NCBI GenBank assembly: GCA_049454295.1
Contig: JBMTYG010000002.1
Location: forward strand, 1 to 64,000
Direction of reading: 5' to 3'
DNA: 64,000 bases
Source of the DNA: UBA7803 sp049454295
GTDB taxonomy: Bacteria > Pseudomonadota > Gammaproteobacteria > Pseudomonadales > Azotimanducaceae
Both the position numbers and the translations under genes were made by a program. Shown piece by piece: positions 1 to 8,916 of the stretch. The notes under the pieces are model-generated. The model did not search any database, was not told the DNA's origin, and saw nothing but the letters and a program-made list of their open reading frames with translations. Position 1 is the first letter of the stretch, and each line of letters starts with the position of its first letter.

Positions 1-2
1 CC

Positions 3-680
3 GTGTTCTCCGACGACCCCATCGCCATGGCGCGGCATTGGGCGAATGCTGGCTGCCGGCGTCTGCATCTCGTTGATCTCGACGGCGCCTTTGCCGGCGA
101 GCCACGCAACCGCGAACTGATCGAACGCATCACCAGCGCCGTCGGCAACGTGCCCGTGCAAGTCGGCGGCGGCATCCGCAGCGCGGACACGGTGGCGTCC
201 TATATCGCCGCTGGAATCTCGCAAGTGATCGTTGGCACGCGCGCGATCGAGGAGCCTGCATTTCTCGAAGAACTGTGCAAACGCTTTCCCGGCCATGTGA
301 TCCTCGGCCTCGACGCCCGCAACGGGCTGCTCGCGACGTCAGGATGGGATTCAACCTCGGCGCGCACGGCGCTCGATTTCGCTCGCTGGGCGGGCAGCGT
401 TGGCATTTTTGCCATCGTCTACACCGATATCGACCGCGACGGCATGCTAACGGGCGTTAACGTTCCGGCCACCCTGGAGATCGCTGCCGCGGCGGGCGTT
501 CCGGTGATTGCGTCGGGGGGCGTTGCGAATCTGGACGACCTGCACGCGCTAAAAGCCGCGGCTGCCGAGCGCGACGGCGCGCTTCTCGGCGCCATCACCG
601 GTCGCGCTATCTACGAGGGCACGCTCGATTTTAGCGCTGGGCAAGCGCTGCTCGACCAGCAGAACACCGCGCGATCATGA
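3..680 (+). CDS. hisA: HisA, 5'-truncated by the window edge
   Basis: Phosphoribosylformimino-5-aminoimidazole carboxamide ribotide isomerase, the Amadori isomerase of histidine synthesis, a cytoplasmic TIM barrel. The 225 visible residues match HisA from about residue 25 on: LHLVDLDGAFAG near the start, VQVGGGIR (first phosphate loop), YTDIDRDGMLTG, and VIASGGV (second phosphate loop). The first visible codon is an internal GTG, so the real start lies outside the window and roughly 25 residues are missing. Its stop overlaps the end of the convergent protease gene by 6 bp. hisF, which usually follows hisA, is not here. Confidence 0.95.
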   Translation: MFSDDPIAMARHWANAGCRRLHLVDLDGAFAGEPRNRELIERITSAVGNVPVQVGGGIRSADTVASYIAAGISQVIVGTRAIEEPAFLEELCKRFPGHVILGLDARNGLLATSGWDSTSARTALDFARWAGSVGIFAIVYTDIDRDGMLTGVNVPATLEIAAAAGVPVIASGGVANLDDLHALKAAAAERDGALLGAITGRAIYEGTLDFSAGQALLDQQNTARS

Positions 681-1856
681 CCGCGCCTGCAGGGTGTCTC
701 CAGCCGCCTTCAGGACGCTGAGCGCCTGATCGATCACGGCCTCATCATCCTCCGGTGAGGGGTCGTCTTCGAGCGGCAGATCCGGCTCGATACCCTGCTC
801 GTGGATATTGCGCCCCTTTGGCGTGTAGTAATGCGCGGTGGTCAGCTTGATTGCCGCCTCGCCGTCAATTTCCACCACGGTCTGGACCGAGCCCTTCCCA
901 TAGCTGCGGCTGCCGAGCAGGCGCGCCCGACCATGATCCTGCAGGGCTCCCGCAACTACCTCGGCGGCCGAGGCTGACCCCCCGTTGATCAAGACGACAA
1001 CCGGTGCGCCGGCCAGTTCATCCTCGTTAGCCGCCTTAAAGCGGATCTTGCGCGACGGCTGACGCCCTTGGGTATAGACGATGAGTCCGTGGTCGAGCAG
1101 GCTGTCAGCCACCGCCACCGAAGCCTGGAGTACCCCCCCCGGATTGTTGCGCAGGTCCAGCACCAGCCCTTTCAGCGGACCGCGGGTCTTCGCAGCAAGC
1201 TCCGCAAGCGCTGCGGAAAACTCGTCTCCGGTTTCTACTCGAAATTGGTTGATGCGAACATAGCCATAGCCGGGTTCTAGCAAGCGGGCATTGACGCTGT
1301 TGATGTGGATGATGTCACGCACGAGCTCGACGTCACGTGGCGCCGAATCATCGGAAGACTCGATGCGCAGCTGGACAACAGAGCCTGGCTCGCCGCGCAA
1401 GCGTTCAACCATCTCGGGCAGGGCAAGACCACCCACAGGCGTGTCGTCGATCTCGAGAATGCGATCGCCCGCGCGAATACCGGCGGCTTCCGCGGGAGTC
1501 CCCGACATCGGAGTCACCACAGTAAACACCCCATCGCGAAACCCGAGCTCAATTCCCACGCCGCCAAAGTTGCCCGTGGTCTCACTCTTGAGCGTGTCCC
1601 AGGCCTTCGGCTCAAGGAACACGGAGTGCCGATCCAGATCGCGCAGCATGCCTCGCAAGGCATTGCTCACAAGGTCTTCCCTTGGCACGTCCTCGACATA
1701 GCTCGCCTGAACCTCCGTGAGCACCCGATCGAACATTTTTGCGGTGTCACTGGTGAGTGGAGGCGCCAGCCAAGCGCGATAGCCGAGCACGCCCAGTGCG
1801 ACGCCGCTGACCATGCTCGCGGTGATACCCAGCAGAATGAGGGGACGCAGGTGCAT
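675..1856 (-). CDS. S41 family C-terminal processing protease (CtpA/Prc type)
   Basis: Periplasmic serine protease of the carboxy-terminal processing family, 393 aa. An N-terminal hydrophobic segment (about residues 6-25) acts as signal or anchor. A PDZ domain follows (about 95-170, with the GVGIELG and AAGIRAGDRI motifs). The S41 core carries the catalytic serine in GGSASAAE (about 293-299) and the general-base lysine in SYGKGSVQ (Lys321). It lies 17 bp downstream of envC in a gpmI-envC-protease run, the order I recall from pseudomonads, where CtpA helps control cell-wall hydrolases. The substrate cannot be told from sequence. Confidence 0.93.
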   Translation of the reverse strand: MHLRPLILLGITASMVSGVALGVLGYRAWLAPPLTSDTAKMFDRVLTEVQASYVEDVPREDLVSNALRGMLRDLDRHSVFLEPKAWDTLKSETTGNFGGVGIELGFRDGVFTVVTPMSGTPAEAAGIRAGDRILEIDDTPVGGLALPEMVERLRGEPGSVVQLRIESSDDSAPRDVELVRDIIHINSVNARLLEPGYGYVRINQFRVETGDEFSAALAELAAKTRGPLKGLVLDLRNNPGGVLQASVAVADSLLDHGLIVYTQGRQPSRKIRFKAANEDELAGAPVVVLINGGSASAAEVVAGALQDHGRARLLGSRSYGKGSVQTVVEIDGEAAIKLTTAHYYTPKGRNIHEQGIEPDLPLEDDPSPEDDEAVIDQALSVLKAAGDTLQARS

Positions 1857-1873
1857 AGATTCAGTGTGGCACT

Positions 1874-3013
1874 TCAGCGGCGAGTCAGCCAGTTAACGGG
1901 ATCCCGTACCTGCCCACGCTCACGAATTTCAAAATAGACGCCAGCCTGACCGCTACCGCCACTGCGCCCGACGCGGCCGAGCACATCCCCCGGCGCAACA
2001 GTATCACCGACAGAACGCGTCAGGACCTCCGCCTGGCCATACAGCGTCATGAAGCTATTGCCGTGATCGACGATGGTTAGTAACCCAAAGCCGCGCAACC
2101 AATCCGCAAAAACCACCCGCCCGCTTTGCACCGCGCGGAATTCAGCGCCATCTGGCGCACCCACAACGATGCCATTCCAGCGCAGCCGGCCACCCGCTCG
2201 GGGGCTGCCGAACGCGTGCGTAACCTTGCCATCCACCGGCCAGGGCAAGCGGCCACGAGATTGGGCGAAGCTCCTGCCATCAAGCCCCAGTGCCTTGCGA
2301 CTGATGGCGGCTAGCAGGCTTTCGAGACGCTTTCGATCGGCCTCGAGCCGTTCACGCTCTCGCCCCTTGTCCTTTTGTTCCTCTTTAATCCGGAGCAGCA
2401 GGCCCGCATTCTCACTGCGAAGCGCCTCGAGCGCGACAATACGACGGGCATACTCCGCCTCTCGGGCAATCGCCTCATCGACGCGCTGACCCAGCAGCGC
2501 TTCCTGTCGCTCGAGCGCCGCAAGCGATTCGTTGTACCGCGTGAGCGCCTCCACCTGAGCTGCACTGAAGTAGCGGTGATACCGCGCCATACGTTCGAGG
2601 CGGTCCGCTGACTCGTCGTTCAGGAGCAAGCGAAAGAAGTCTTCACCGGCGAGACGGTAGGCTGCTTGTAGATGGTCAGCCACCCGCCGCGCGGCGCGTG
2701 CGCGTGCTTCGCGCAGCGGGATCGCGTCACGGTCGAGCGCGGCTATTTCTTCGCGCAGACTCTCGGCCTCCGCGGCAACAGCCGCGGCAGCGGCGCTCGC
2801 TTGCGCGACCTTACTGTCATGCTCGGCAATGTCACGTTCGAGCGCATTGCGCTTTCGATCACTGCTACCGAACCAACTGTCGAGATCATTCAGAGACGCC
2901 GTGGTCTCGGCAAGTTCAGCCCGGGTTTCGGCATCGTTCTCGGCGCGCGCAGCCCCAGCCGTCAACATCAGCACGAGGACCAGCGCAGCACCCCCGATGG
3001 GCACCCGGGGCAA
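1874..3013 (-). CDS. envC: Murein hydrolase activator EnvC
   Basis: Periplasmic activator of N-acetylmuramoyl-L-alanine amidases during septum splitting, 379 aa. It has a signal peptide (residues 1-24, ending AARA), a long coiled coil (about 30-255, rich in Glu/Arg/Ala), and a C-terminal LytM/M23 domain (about 260-379). The LytM site is degenerate, as in E. coli EnvC: the first metal histidine is replaced in the LRWNGIVVGA segment and the HxH site reads YFEIR. It should therefore be a regulator and not a peptidase. It starts 9 bp after gpmI ends. Confidence 0.93.
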   Translation of the reverse strand: MPRVPIGGAALVLVLMLTAGAARAENDAETRAELAETTASLNDLDSWFGSSDRKRNALERDIAEHDSKVAQASAAAAAVAAEAESLREEIAALDRDAIPLREARARAARRVADHLQAAYRLAGEDFFRLLLNDESADRLERMARYHRYFSAAQVEALTRYNESLAALERQEALLGQRVDEAIAREAEYARRIVALEALRSENAGLLLRIKEEQKDKGRERERLEADRKRLESLLAAISRKALGLDGRSFAQSRGRLPWPVDGKVTHAFGSPRAGGRLRWNGIVVGAPDGAEFRAVQSGRVVFADWLRGFGLLTIVDHGNSFMTLYGQAEVLTRSVGDTVAPGDVLGRVGRSGGSGQAGVYFEIRERGQVRDPVNWLTRR

Positions 3014-3022
3014 GGCGAACTC

Positions 3023-4576
3023 TCAGGCGCTGCGACGTTCGCGGATACGGGCCAAAGGGCGACCGGTCATATCCACGGGAATGTCCATATGCATCAGCGT
3101 GAGGACCGTGGGCGCGATATCTGCAAGCACCCCACCCGACTCAAGCGTCACCGCTTGCGGCCCCACGTAGACAAGTGGCACCGGCTCGCTCGTATGTGCC
3201 GTATGCGCCTGCCCGCTATCCGGATCTTCCATCTGTTCAACATTGCCGTGATCGGCGGTGATCAGCATTTGACCGCCAACGTCGTCAATGGTGGCGACCA
3301 GTCGCCCCAAGCATGCGTCGAGCGTCTCGACCGCGCGCACCGCCGCGCCGAAGTTGCCGGTATGCCCGACCATATCGCCGTTGGCATAGTTGCAGACGAT
3401 GAAGTCGAACTCATTCGAGCGAAGGGCCTTCACCAGCTCGTCAGTGACTTTGACCGCGCTCATTTCCGGGCATTCGTCATAGGTGGTGACCTTCGGCGAG
3501 GGGATGAGGATGCGCCGCTCACCCTCGTAAGGGTCTTCGCGACCGCCGGAGAAGAAAAACGTCACATGCGCGTATTTCTCCGTTTCAGCAATGCGCAACT
3601 GCGAACGACCATGCTCGGCAAGATATTCGCCGAGGGTGTTGCTCAGCCCCTGAGGTTCGAAGGCGCAGGACGTGTCGATATCGTCGGCATACCGCGTGAG
3701 CATCACGAAATCCGCAAGGCGCACCGTGCTGCGCCGAGCGAAATCGGCAAACTCGGAATCAATCAATGCACGCGTGATTTGCCGGGCACGATCCGCGCGG
3801 AAATTCATGAACACGACCCCATCACCATCGTGCATGCGCACCGGCAGTTCTCCGGTCGCGTGGATCGCGGTGGGCTGCACGAACTCGTCACTTTCGTCAC
3901 GGGCATACGCGGACTCAAGACCTTCCAGCGCGGTTTCAGCATGAAACGGCGCTTCGCCACGAACCATGAGATTGTATGCACGCTCGACGCGGTCCCAACG
4001 TCGGTCCCGATCCATGGCAAAAAATCGGCCGCTGACGCTCGCGACCTGTCCGCGCCCCAATCGCTCAAACAGCGCCGATGCCGCCGCCAGCGAGGATCCC
4101 GCGCTGCGCGGGGGCGTATCACGCCCGTCAAGAAAGGCGTGCAGATAAATCTTTTCGATCCCCGCGTGCGCGGCCACTTCGATGAAAGAAAAAATCTGGT
4201 CTTCGTGACTATGGACACCGCCAGGCGACAGCAGCCCCATCACGTGCAGCGCGCCCCCCGTCTCGCGCAGGCGCTCGAACAGCGCGCGGAAGGCATGGTT
4301 ACGCGAGAACTCGCCCTGCTCGATCGCGTGCGTGATCCGAGTGAGATCCTGATACACGACGCGCCCTGCGCCGAGGTTCATGTGACCCACCTCGGAATTA
4401 CCCATTTGTCCCGCGGGGAGTCCGACATCTCGACCGGAACCGGAGATGAGCGTATGCGGCCGATCACGCCATAACTCCGCCCAGACCGGCGCATCCGCCG
4501 CCGCAATCGCATTGGATTCCGTCGCTTCCCGGTAACCAAAGCCATCAAGGATGACCAGCAGAGTGGTTCTTTTCAT
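3023..4576 (-). CDS. gpmI: 2,3-bisphosphoglycerate-independent phosphoglycerate mutase
   Basis: Interconverts 3- and 2-phosphoglycerate in glycolysis/gluconeogenesis using Mn and a phosphoserine intermediate. The 517 aa from the chosen ATG match the family length. Seen are LVILDGFGYRE at the N-terminus, the phosphoserine loop GNSEVGHMNLGAGR, and ADHGNVE near the C-terminus. A GTG four codons further upstream is in frame, but it forms part of the GGGCGGA ribosome-binding site of the ATG at 4576, so the ATG is preferred. First gene of the gpmI-envC-protease unit, divergent from yibN. Confidence 0.96.
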   Translation of the reverse strand: MKRTTLLVILDGFGYREATESNAIAAADAPVWAELWRDRPHTLISGSGRDVGLPAGQMGNSEVGHMNLGAGRVVYQDLTRITHAIEQGEFSRNHAFRALFERLRETGGALHVMGLLSPGGVHSHEDQIFSFIEVAAHAGIEKIYLHAFLDGRDTPPRSAGSSLAAASALFERLGRGQVASVSGRFFAMDRDRRWDRVERAYNLMVRGEAPFHAETALEGLESAYARDESDEFVQPTAIHATGELPVRMHDGDGVVFMNFRADRARQITRALIDSEFADFARRSTVRLADFVMLTRYADDIDTSCAFEPQGLSNTLGEYLAEHGRSQLRIAETEKYAHVTFFFSGGREDPYEGERRILIPSPKVTTYDECPEMSAVKVTDELVKALRSNEFDFIVCNYANGDMVGHTGNFGAAVRAVETLDACLGRLVATIDDVGGQMLITADHGNVEQMEDPDSGQAHTAHTSEPVPLVYVGPQAVTLESGGVLADIAPTVLTLMHMDIPVDMTGRPLARIRERRSA

Positions 4577-4681
4577 GAGTCCGCCCACAGCTTCGTTCGT
4601 CCAGACGAATCAAGGCCCGACCCAGAGCAAACGCGGCTACCTGGGGGACCTGCACCTCAAAAAGTCTAGCAGATCGGCTCG

Positions 4682-4710
4682 GGGCGGGATGAAAGCGAGC
4701 GGTGTATAAT
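4682..4710 (+). promoter_or_regulatory. Putative sigma-70 promoter for yibN-secB
   Basis: A perfect TATAAT at 4705-4710 lies 55 bp before the yibN start in the 189-bp divergent gap with gpmI. No good -35 hexamer is visible at 17 bp spacing (the site is GC-rich), so this is a -10-only prediction. Confidence 0.45.
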
Positions 4711-4765
4711 CACCGGGCCTCGCCCTTCCGACCCCCTGGAACTTTGCGCCCGCGCACGAGACAGC

Positions 4766-5182
4766 ATGGACAGATTATTCGAATTTCTCGGCAATCATCC
4801 GGTACTCGCAGGGACCTTTCTGGTCCTGCTTGCGCTCTTCATTCGTAATGAAATGCGCCGCGGGGGCAAGACGGTCACGCCGCAAGAGCTCGTTGATCGC
4901 GTAAATCGGGACTCTGCCGTGGTCGTGGATGTGCGGGATCGGAAGGATTTCGACGCAGGGCACATCGTTAATGCAATCAATATTCCCTATGCGAGCCTCG
5001 AAACCCGAGTGGATGAGTTGCGTAAGTTTGCGGAACAGCCTGTGATCGTTGCCTGCGGGATGGGGCAGCACTCTGGCGCCGCAGGCACGCTTCTGCGCAA
5101 ACAGGGTTTCAAGGATGTCAGCAGACTGGGCGGAGGAATGGTGGAATGGCGGAATCAGAATCTCCCCGTAACCCGGAAGTAG
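4766..5182 (+). CDS. Membrane-anchored rhodanese-like protein (YibN type)
   Basis: 138 aa. A single N-terminal membrane segment (about residues 12-26) precedes a cytoplasmic rhodanese domain (about 37-135) with VVVDVRDRKDFDAGHI and the active-site loop ACGMGQHSG. The catalytic Cys97 is present, so sulfur transfer is possible, though the physiological substrate of this family is uncertain. The gene overlaps secB by 37 bp. In E. coli and relatives yibN and secB are separated by the glutaredoxin gene grxC, which is missing here. Confidence 0.9.
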   Translation: MDRLFEFLGNHPVLAGTFLVLLALFIRNEMRRGGKTVTPQELVDRVNRDSAVVVDVRDRKDFDAGHIVNAINIPYASLETRVDELRKFAEQPVIVACGMGQHSGAAGTLLRKQGFKDVSRLGGGMVEWRNQNLPVTRK

Positions 5183-5646
5183 CCACTGGGCAGGTCCGCA
5201 TTGAGCGGCTCTATCTGAAGGATGCCTCGTTCGAAAGCCCGCAGGCGCCGGATATCTTCGGCAATCGAACCACCCCGGAGTTCCAGCTGGAGATTAACAC
5301 CCGGACGGCGAATCTCGGGCCAGATCGCATCGAGGTCGTATTAGGGGTCACCCTGCGCGCGCGGATTGACGAAGCGAAGACAGCCTTCATCGCCGAAGTG
5401 CAGTACGCCGGCATATTCCTGATTAGCGGCTTCGACGCGCCGACGACCCAGCGCATTCTCGGAACCTTCTGCCCGAACACGCTGTTTCCTTATATTCGCG
5501 AGACGGTGGATTCACTGGTCACCCGAGGCGGCTTCCCGCCCGTTCATCTCGCGCCGATTAACTTCGACGCTCTCTACGCAGAAGCGCTGCGCAAGCAACA
5601 GCAAGCCGTCGCTGCTCCCGCGGTGCCACCCCCAGTTGCCCATTGA
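5146..5646 (+). CDS. secB: Protein-export chaperone SecB
   Basis: Tetrameric cytoplasmic chaperone that keeps precursors unfolded and hands them to SecA. 166 aa, with family hallmarks YLKDASFESPQAP, LGVTLRA, AEVQYAGIF and CPNTLFPYIRE, and a Pro/Ala-rich tail (about 152-166). The ATG at 5146 has a strong GGAGG about 9 bp upstream, located inside the end of yibN, so the two genes are probably translationally coupled. Confidence 0.97.
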   Translation: MAESESPRNPEVATGQVRIERLYLKDASFESPQAPDIFGNRTTPEFQLEINTRTANLGPDRIEVVLGVTLRARIDEAKTAFIAEVQYAGIFLISGFDAPTTQRILGTFCPNTLFPYIRETVDSLVTRGGFPPVHLAPINFDALYAEALRKQQQAVAAPAVPPPVAH

Positions 5647-5665
5647 ACTTTCCAGAGAGTCAGTG

Positions 5666-5704
5666 CCTCTGACACATCGCGCCCCACACCCGCGGTGTCA
5701 GAGG
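5666..5704. terminator. Stem-loop between convergent secB and trmL
   Basis: A perfect 10-bp inverted repeat, CCTCTGACAC at 5666-5675 and GTGTCAGAGG at 5695-5704, with a 19-nt loop. It sits 20 bp after the secB stop and before the end of the oppositely oriented trmL, so it may serve both. The T-run on either side is weak. Confidence 0.55.
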
Positions 5705-5741
5705 TCTCAAGCCTCCCTTGTTCGCCATTAGACTGCGGGCC

Positions 5742-6206
5742 TTAGAGACCGCCAGCGAATCCAAGCTGGCGCCAGACCTCATAAACCACCACGGCGACGC
5801 TGTTGGACAAATTGAGACTTCTCGAGCCGGCGCGCATCGGGATGCGCACGCGCTGATCAGCGGGCAAGGCTGCAAGCACGCTGCCCGGCAAACCGCGAGT
5901 CTCAGGACCAAATAACAACACATCCCCCTCAACAAAGCTGATTTCCGACATCAGTCGGGAAGCTTTCGTTGTGAAGGCAAAAACCCGGCCGGGCCCTACC
6001 TTTTCGAGGCATTCGGCAAGCCCCGGATGCACATTCACACGGGCCCACTCATGATAATCAAGCCCCGCTCGACGCAGTTTCGCATCATCCATACGAAAAC
6101 CCAGCGGCTCGACCAGATGCAGCGTCGCTCCGGTATTGGCGCATAGGCGGATGACATTACCCGTATTTGGCGGGATCTCCGGCTCGTACAGCACGACATG
6201 AAGCAA
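5742..6206 (-). CDS. trmL: tRNA (cytidine(34)-2'-O)-methyltransferase TrmL
   Basis: SPOUT-class (trefoil knot) methyltransferase that 2'-O-methylates the wobble nucleotide of tRNA-Leu isoacceptors. Seen are VVLYEPEIPPNTGNVIRLCA near the start, LRRAGLDYHEW, the knot motif LLFGPETRGLP, and RIPM...SLNLSNSVAVVVYE. The TTG at 6206 lines up with the E. coli start (MLNIVLYEPEIPP). An in-frame TTG five codons upstream (6221) is the alternative; neither has a clear ribosome-binding site. It follows ntrC closely on the same strand. Confidence 0.92.
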   Translation of the reverse strand: MLHVVLYEPEIPPNTGNVIRLCANTGATLHLVEPLGFRMDDAKLRRAGLDYHEWARVNVHPGLAECLEKVGPGRVFAFTTKASRLMSEISFVEGDVLLFGPETRGLPGSVLAALPADQRVRIPMRAGSRSLNLSNSVAVVVYEVWRQLGFAGGL

Positions 6207-6227
6207 TGTAGTCAGATCCAAACGCGC

Positions 6228-7637
6228 TCAGGTCTCGGGCATACCGAGTTCCGCCAGCTTACGCGTCAGCGTGTTACGCCCCCAGCCGAGCAGTTCCGCC
6301 GCGTCGCGTTTGCGTCCACCCGTCCGTTTCAGGGCGGCACGAATCACGATTCTTTCAAACCGTGGAACCGCTACGTCAAGCACCGCAGACCCTGCGGGTT
6401 GATTCAGCATCTCATCAACCCAGCGCTCGAGAGCCTGCTCCCAGTTGTTCGCCACCGGCGCCTCCCGATGGGTCTCGACCGTGAGTTCCGGAGGCAGATC
6501 TTCGAGGTGGATTTCGCGACCGGAGGCCATCACCGTGAGCCAACGACACGTATTCTCAAGCTGACGCACGTTGCCGGGCCATGGCAGAGCACACAGATAT
6601 TCGAGCGTCTCCGGTCTGATGACCTTGTTTTCCGTACTGAGCTCCTCCGCCGCGCGATCGAGGAAGTGCCGCACCAGGAGCGGAATGTCCGTCTTGCGCT
6701 CGGCGAGCGAGGGTACATGAACGCTGATCACGTTGAGCCGATGGAACAGATCCTCGCGGAACGACCCCGATTGCACGCGCTGCTCCAGATGCTGATGCGT
6801 CGCGGCGATAATGCGGACGTTAACCCGAATGGGCGTCAATCCCCCCACCCGATAGAACTCACCGTCTGCGAGCACCCGCAGAAGGCGCGTTTGCGTGTCG
6901 GGCGGCATGTCGCCAATCTCGTCGAGAAACAGGGTGCCGCCATCAGCCTGTTCGAAGCGCCCCACCCGCCGGGTGTTGGCTCCCGTGAATGCGCCCTTCT
7001 CATGTCCGAAGAGCTCCGACTCCACCAGATCGCGCGGAATGGCCGCCATGTTAAGCGCGACGAAATTGCCCGCCGCGCGAGGACTGTGGCGATGCAGGGC
7101 GCGGGCGACCAGTTCTTTGCCCGATCCCGACGCTCCGCGGATCAGCACCGTGATGTTGGAGTTTGCTAGCCGCCCGATCGCCCGAAACACCTCCTGCATG
7201 GCAGGCGCCTGACCAATGATCTCGGGCACTGGTTCGGCGTTGCGTGGCTCCGCAGGAACCTCGGTCTCCTCGGCAAACGTGATCGCGCGTTTGACAATCG
7301 CGACCGCTTCATCGACATCGAAGGGTTTTGGCAGATACTCGAAGGCGCCGCGTTGATAGGCTGTCACCGCGCTGTCCAGGTCCGAGTGCGCGGTCATCAC
7401 GATGACCGGCAATTGCGGGTACGCCTTGTGCACGCGCTCGATGAAATCCATGCCGTTCATACCCGGCATGCGAACGTCCGTGATGACAGCGATCGGTCGA
7501 TCATCATTCAGGTGATGCAGCGCATGATCCGCCGACGCGAACGCGGTGATAGGGATACCCGCCTGGGTCATCGCCCGCTCGAGCACCCACCGAATGGAAC
7601 GGTCGTCGTCCACCACCCAGACTCTATTACTGCTCAC
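6228..7637 (-). CDS. ntrC: Nitrogen regulation response regulator NtrC
   Basis: Sigma-54 enhancer-binding activator, 469 aa. It has a receiver domain (about 1-120) with phospho-acceptor Asp54 in VITDVRMPG, an AAA+ domain (about 140-380) with Walker A GASGSGKE and the sigma-54-contact loop GAFTGA, and a Fis-type helix-turn-helix at the C-terminus (GGRKRDAAELLGWGRNTLTRKL). It overlaps the end of ntrB by 11 bp. Its likely targets in this window are the paired GCAC-N7-GTGC sites upstream of glnA. Confidence 0.96.
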   Translation of the reverse strand: MSSNRVWVVDDDRSIRWVLERAMTQAGIPITAFASADHALHHLNDDRPIAVITDVRMPGMNGMDFIERVHKAYPQLPVIVMTAHSDLDSAVTAYQRGAFEYLPKPFDVDEAVAIVKRAITFAEETEVPAEPRNAEPVPEIIGQAPAMQEVFRAIGRLANSNITVLIRGASGSGKELVARALHRHSPRAAGNFVALNMAAIPRDLVESELFGHEKGAFTGANTRRVGRFEQADGGTLFLDEIGDMPPDTQTRLLRVLADGEFYRVGGLTPIRVNVRIIAATHQHLEQRVQSGSFREDLFHRLNVISVHVPSLAERKTDIPLLVRHFLDRAAEELSTENKVIRPETLEYLCALPWPGNVRQLENTCRWLTVMASGREIHLEDLPPELTVETHREAPVANNWEQALERWVDEMLNQPAGSAVLDVAVPRFERIVIRAALKRTGGRKRDAAELLGWGRNTLTRKLAELGMPET

Positions 7638-8688
7638 GAGTCCTCTCCTCTAACGGCAGAAATACCGAGAAACAGGTACGACCAGGTCGGCTTTCGCATT
7701 CGATGACACCGCCATGCTGGCCAATAATGGTTTGAGTGATCGCAAGCCCCAGCCCCGTGCCCTCAGGCCGACCACTGATCATCGGGAAATAGATCCGCCC
7801 CACCATCTCCGGCGGAATCCCCGGACCGTTGTCGATGATGGCGGTCTGGAGCACTACGCGATGCATGCGATTGCCAATGGTGAATCTGTGCACTGCGCGG
7901 GTGCGCACGGTAATCGCTGCACGGGGCGTGGCGACCAGCGCCTGACCCGCGTTTGCCATGATGTTGAGCACCGCCTGAATGAGCTGAGTCTCGTCACCCC
8001 ACACCGGCGGAAGGCTCGGGTCATAATCGCGCGAGAACTGAATGCGCCCCGCCGCTTCCGCGTCAATGAGCCGAATGACATGCTCAAGCACGCCATGAAT
8101 GTTGACTGGCTGTCGGCTGACCTCACCGTTGGGTCCGAGCATGCGGTCCACCAGCGCCTTGAGTCGGTCAGCCTCGCCGATAATAACGCGCGTGTAATCC
8201 TTCAGATGGTCGTCATCGAGCTCACGCTCGAGCAGCTGAGCCGCACCACGCACACCGCCTAGCGGGTTCTTGATCTCATGCGCCAGACCGCGCACCAGAA
8301 GCCGGCTGGTCTCCTGCGAAAATAGCGAATGATCATCCCGATTGATCCGCATGAGCCGATTGATCGGCTGCATTTCGATGATGAGATGGCGCGAACTGGG
8401 ATCCAGAGAGACCGTCAGATCCGCGGTGATCTCGCCACCGTCACGCGTCTGTACGTCAACACCGCGTCGAGTCATCGACTGCCCGGTTTCAAGCACTTGC
8501 AGGAAGCGATCGAACAGCGCGGCGTCTTGCGGGCGCACGAGTTCACCAATGACCAGCCCTGCCGAGCGCAGATCGCTTGTTCCGAGCAGCGCCTGCCCGG
8601 ACGGATTGACGTAACGCACGCGCAGATCGCCATCAAGCGCGATCACCGCCGTGGTTAAGTGATCCAGAATGTCGCTCTTCGCCAACAC
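7627..8688 (-). CDS. ntrB: Nitrogen regulation sensor histidine kinase NtrB
   Basis: Cytosolic sensor kinase/phosphatase of NtrC, controlled by PII. 353 aa, no membrane segment. An N-terminal PAS domain (about 10-110) precedes the HisKA helix with phospho-acceptor His137 in GLAHEIKNPLGG, followed by an ATPase domain with N, D (NGPGIPPEMVGRIYFPM) and G (GTGLGLAI) boxes. The start is GTG with no strong ribosome-binding site. The 228-bp gap upstream contains NtrC-like half-sites, suggesting autoregulation separate from glnA. Confidence 0.95.
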   Translation of the reverse strand: MLAKSDILDHLTTAVIALDGDLRVRYVNPSGQALLGTSDLRSAGLVIGELVRPQDAALFDRFLQVLETGQSMTRRGVDVQTRDGGEITADLTVSLDPSSRHLIIEMQPINRLMRINRDDHSLFSQETSRLLVRGLAHEIKNPLGGVRGAAQLLERELDDDHLKDYTRVIIGEADRLKALVDRMLGPNGEVSRQPVNIHGVLEHVIRLIDAEAAGRIQFSRDYDPSLPPVWGDETQLIQAVLNIMANAGQALVATPRAAITVRTRAVHRFTIGNRMHRVVLQTAIIDNGPGIPPEMVGRIYFPMISGRPEGTGLGLAITQTIIGQHGGVIECESRPGRTCFSVFLPLEERTREQ

Positions 8689-8868
8689 TGTCCGTCAGCT
8701 CTCCGATAACTCGCACAGCGCAAGCAGCATCGCGCCCTGCGCGGGTAAAGCAAAATGCGGTCCAAAACGCACCAAACAAAGAGTTAGTGACCGCTTCGAG
8801 GATAAGTCCTATTTCTAAAGGTCCTTATCTGTCTTTCCCCTCGGAGCATCCGGCATGCGCGCCACTGA

Positions 8869-8886
8869 TGGTGCAACAATGCACCA
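8869..8886. promoter_or_regulatory. Inverted repeat of NtrC-like half-sites upstream of ntrB
   Basis: TGGTGCA and TGCACCA arms separated by 4 bp. The arms equal NtrC half-sites but in the reverse (outward) order compared with the usual GCACCA-N3-TGGTGC. A third GCACCA lies at 8769-8774. The repeat is in the 228-bp gap (8689-8916) between the DUF4124 gene and ntrB. That gap also holds a weak GATAAG/CTTATC stem near 8800-8829 and nothing else I can identify. Confidence 0.4.
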
Positions 8887-8916
8887 AGTTAGCGCATATC
8901 CGGGGGCGGCGCGTGA

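Noticed and set aside
1874..3013. envC as a dead M23 peptidase pseudogene
   Set aside because: The missing zinc ligands are the normal state of EnvC, and the gene is intact.
2672..4474. 600-aa open frame on the plus strand opposite envC and gpmI
   Set aside because: Antisense shadow of two clear genes; no family features, a GC-codon-bias artefact.
8795..8832. Second terminator-like stem upstream of ntrB (GATAAG/CTTATC)
   Set aside because: Six paired bases with a large mismatched loop; no T-run on the coding strand side.
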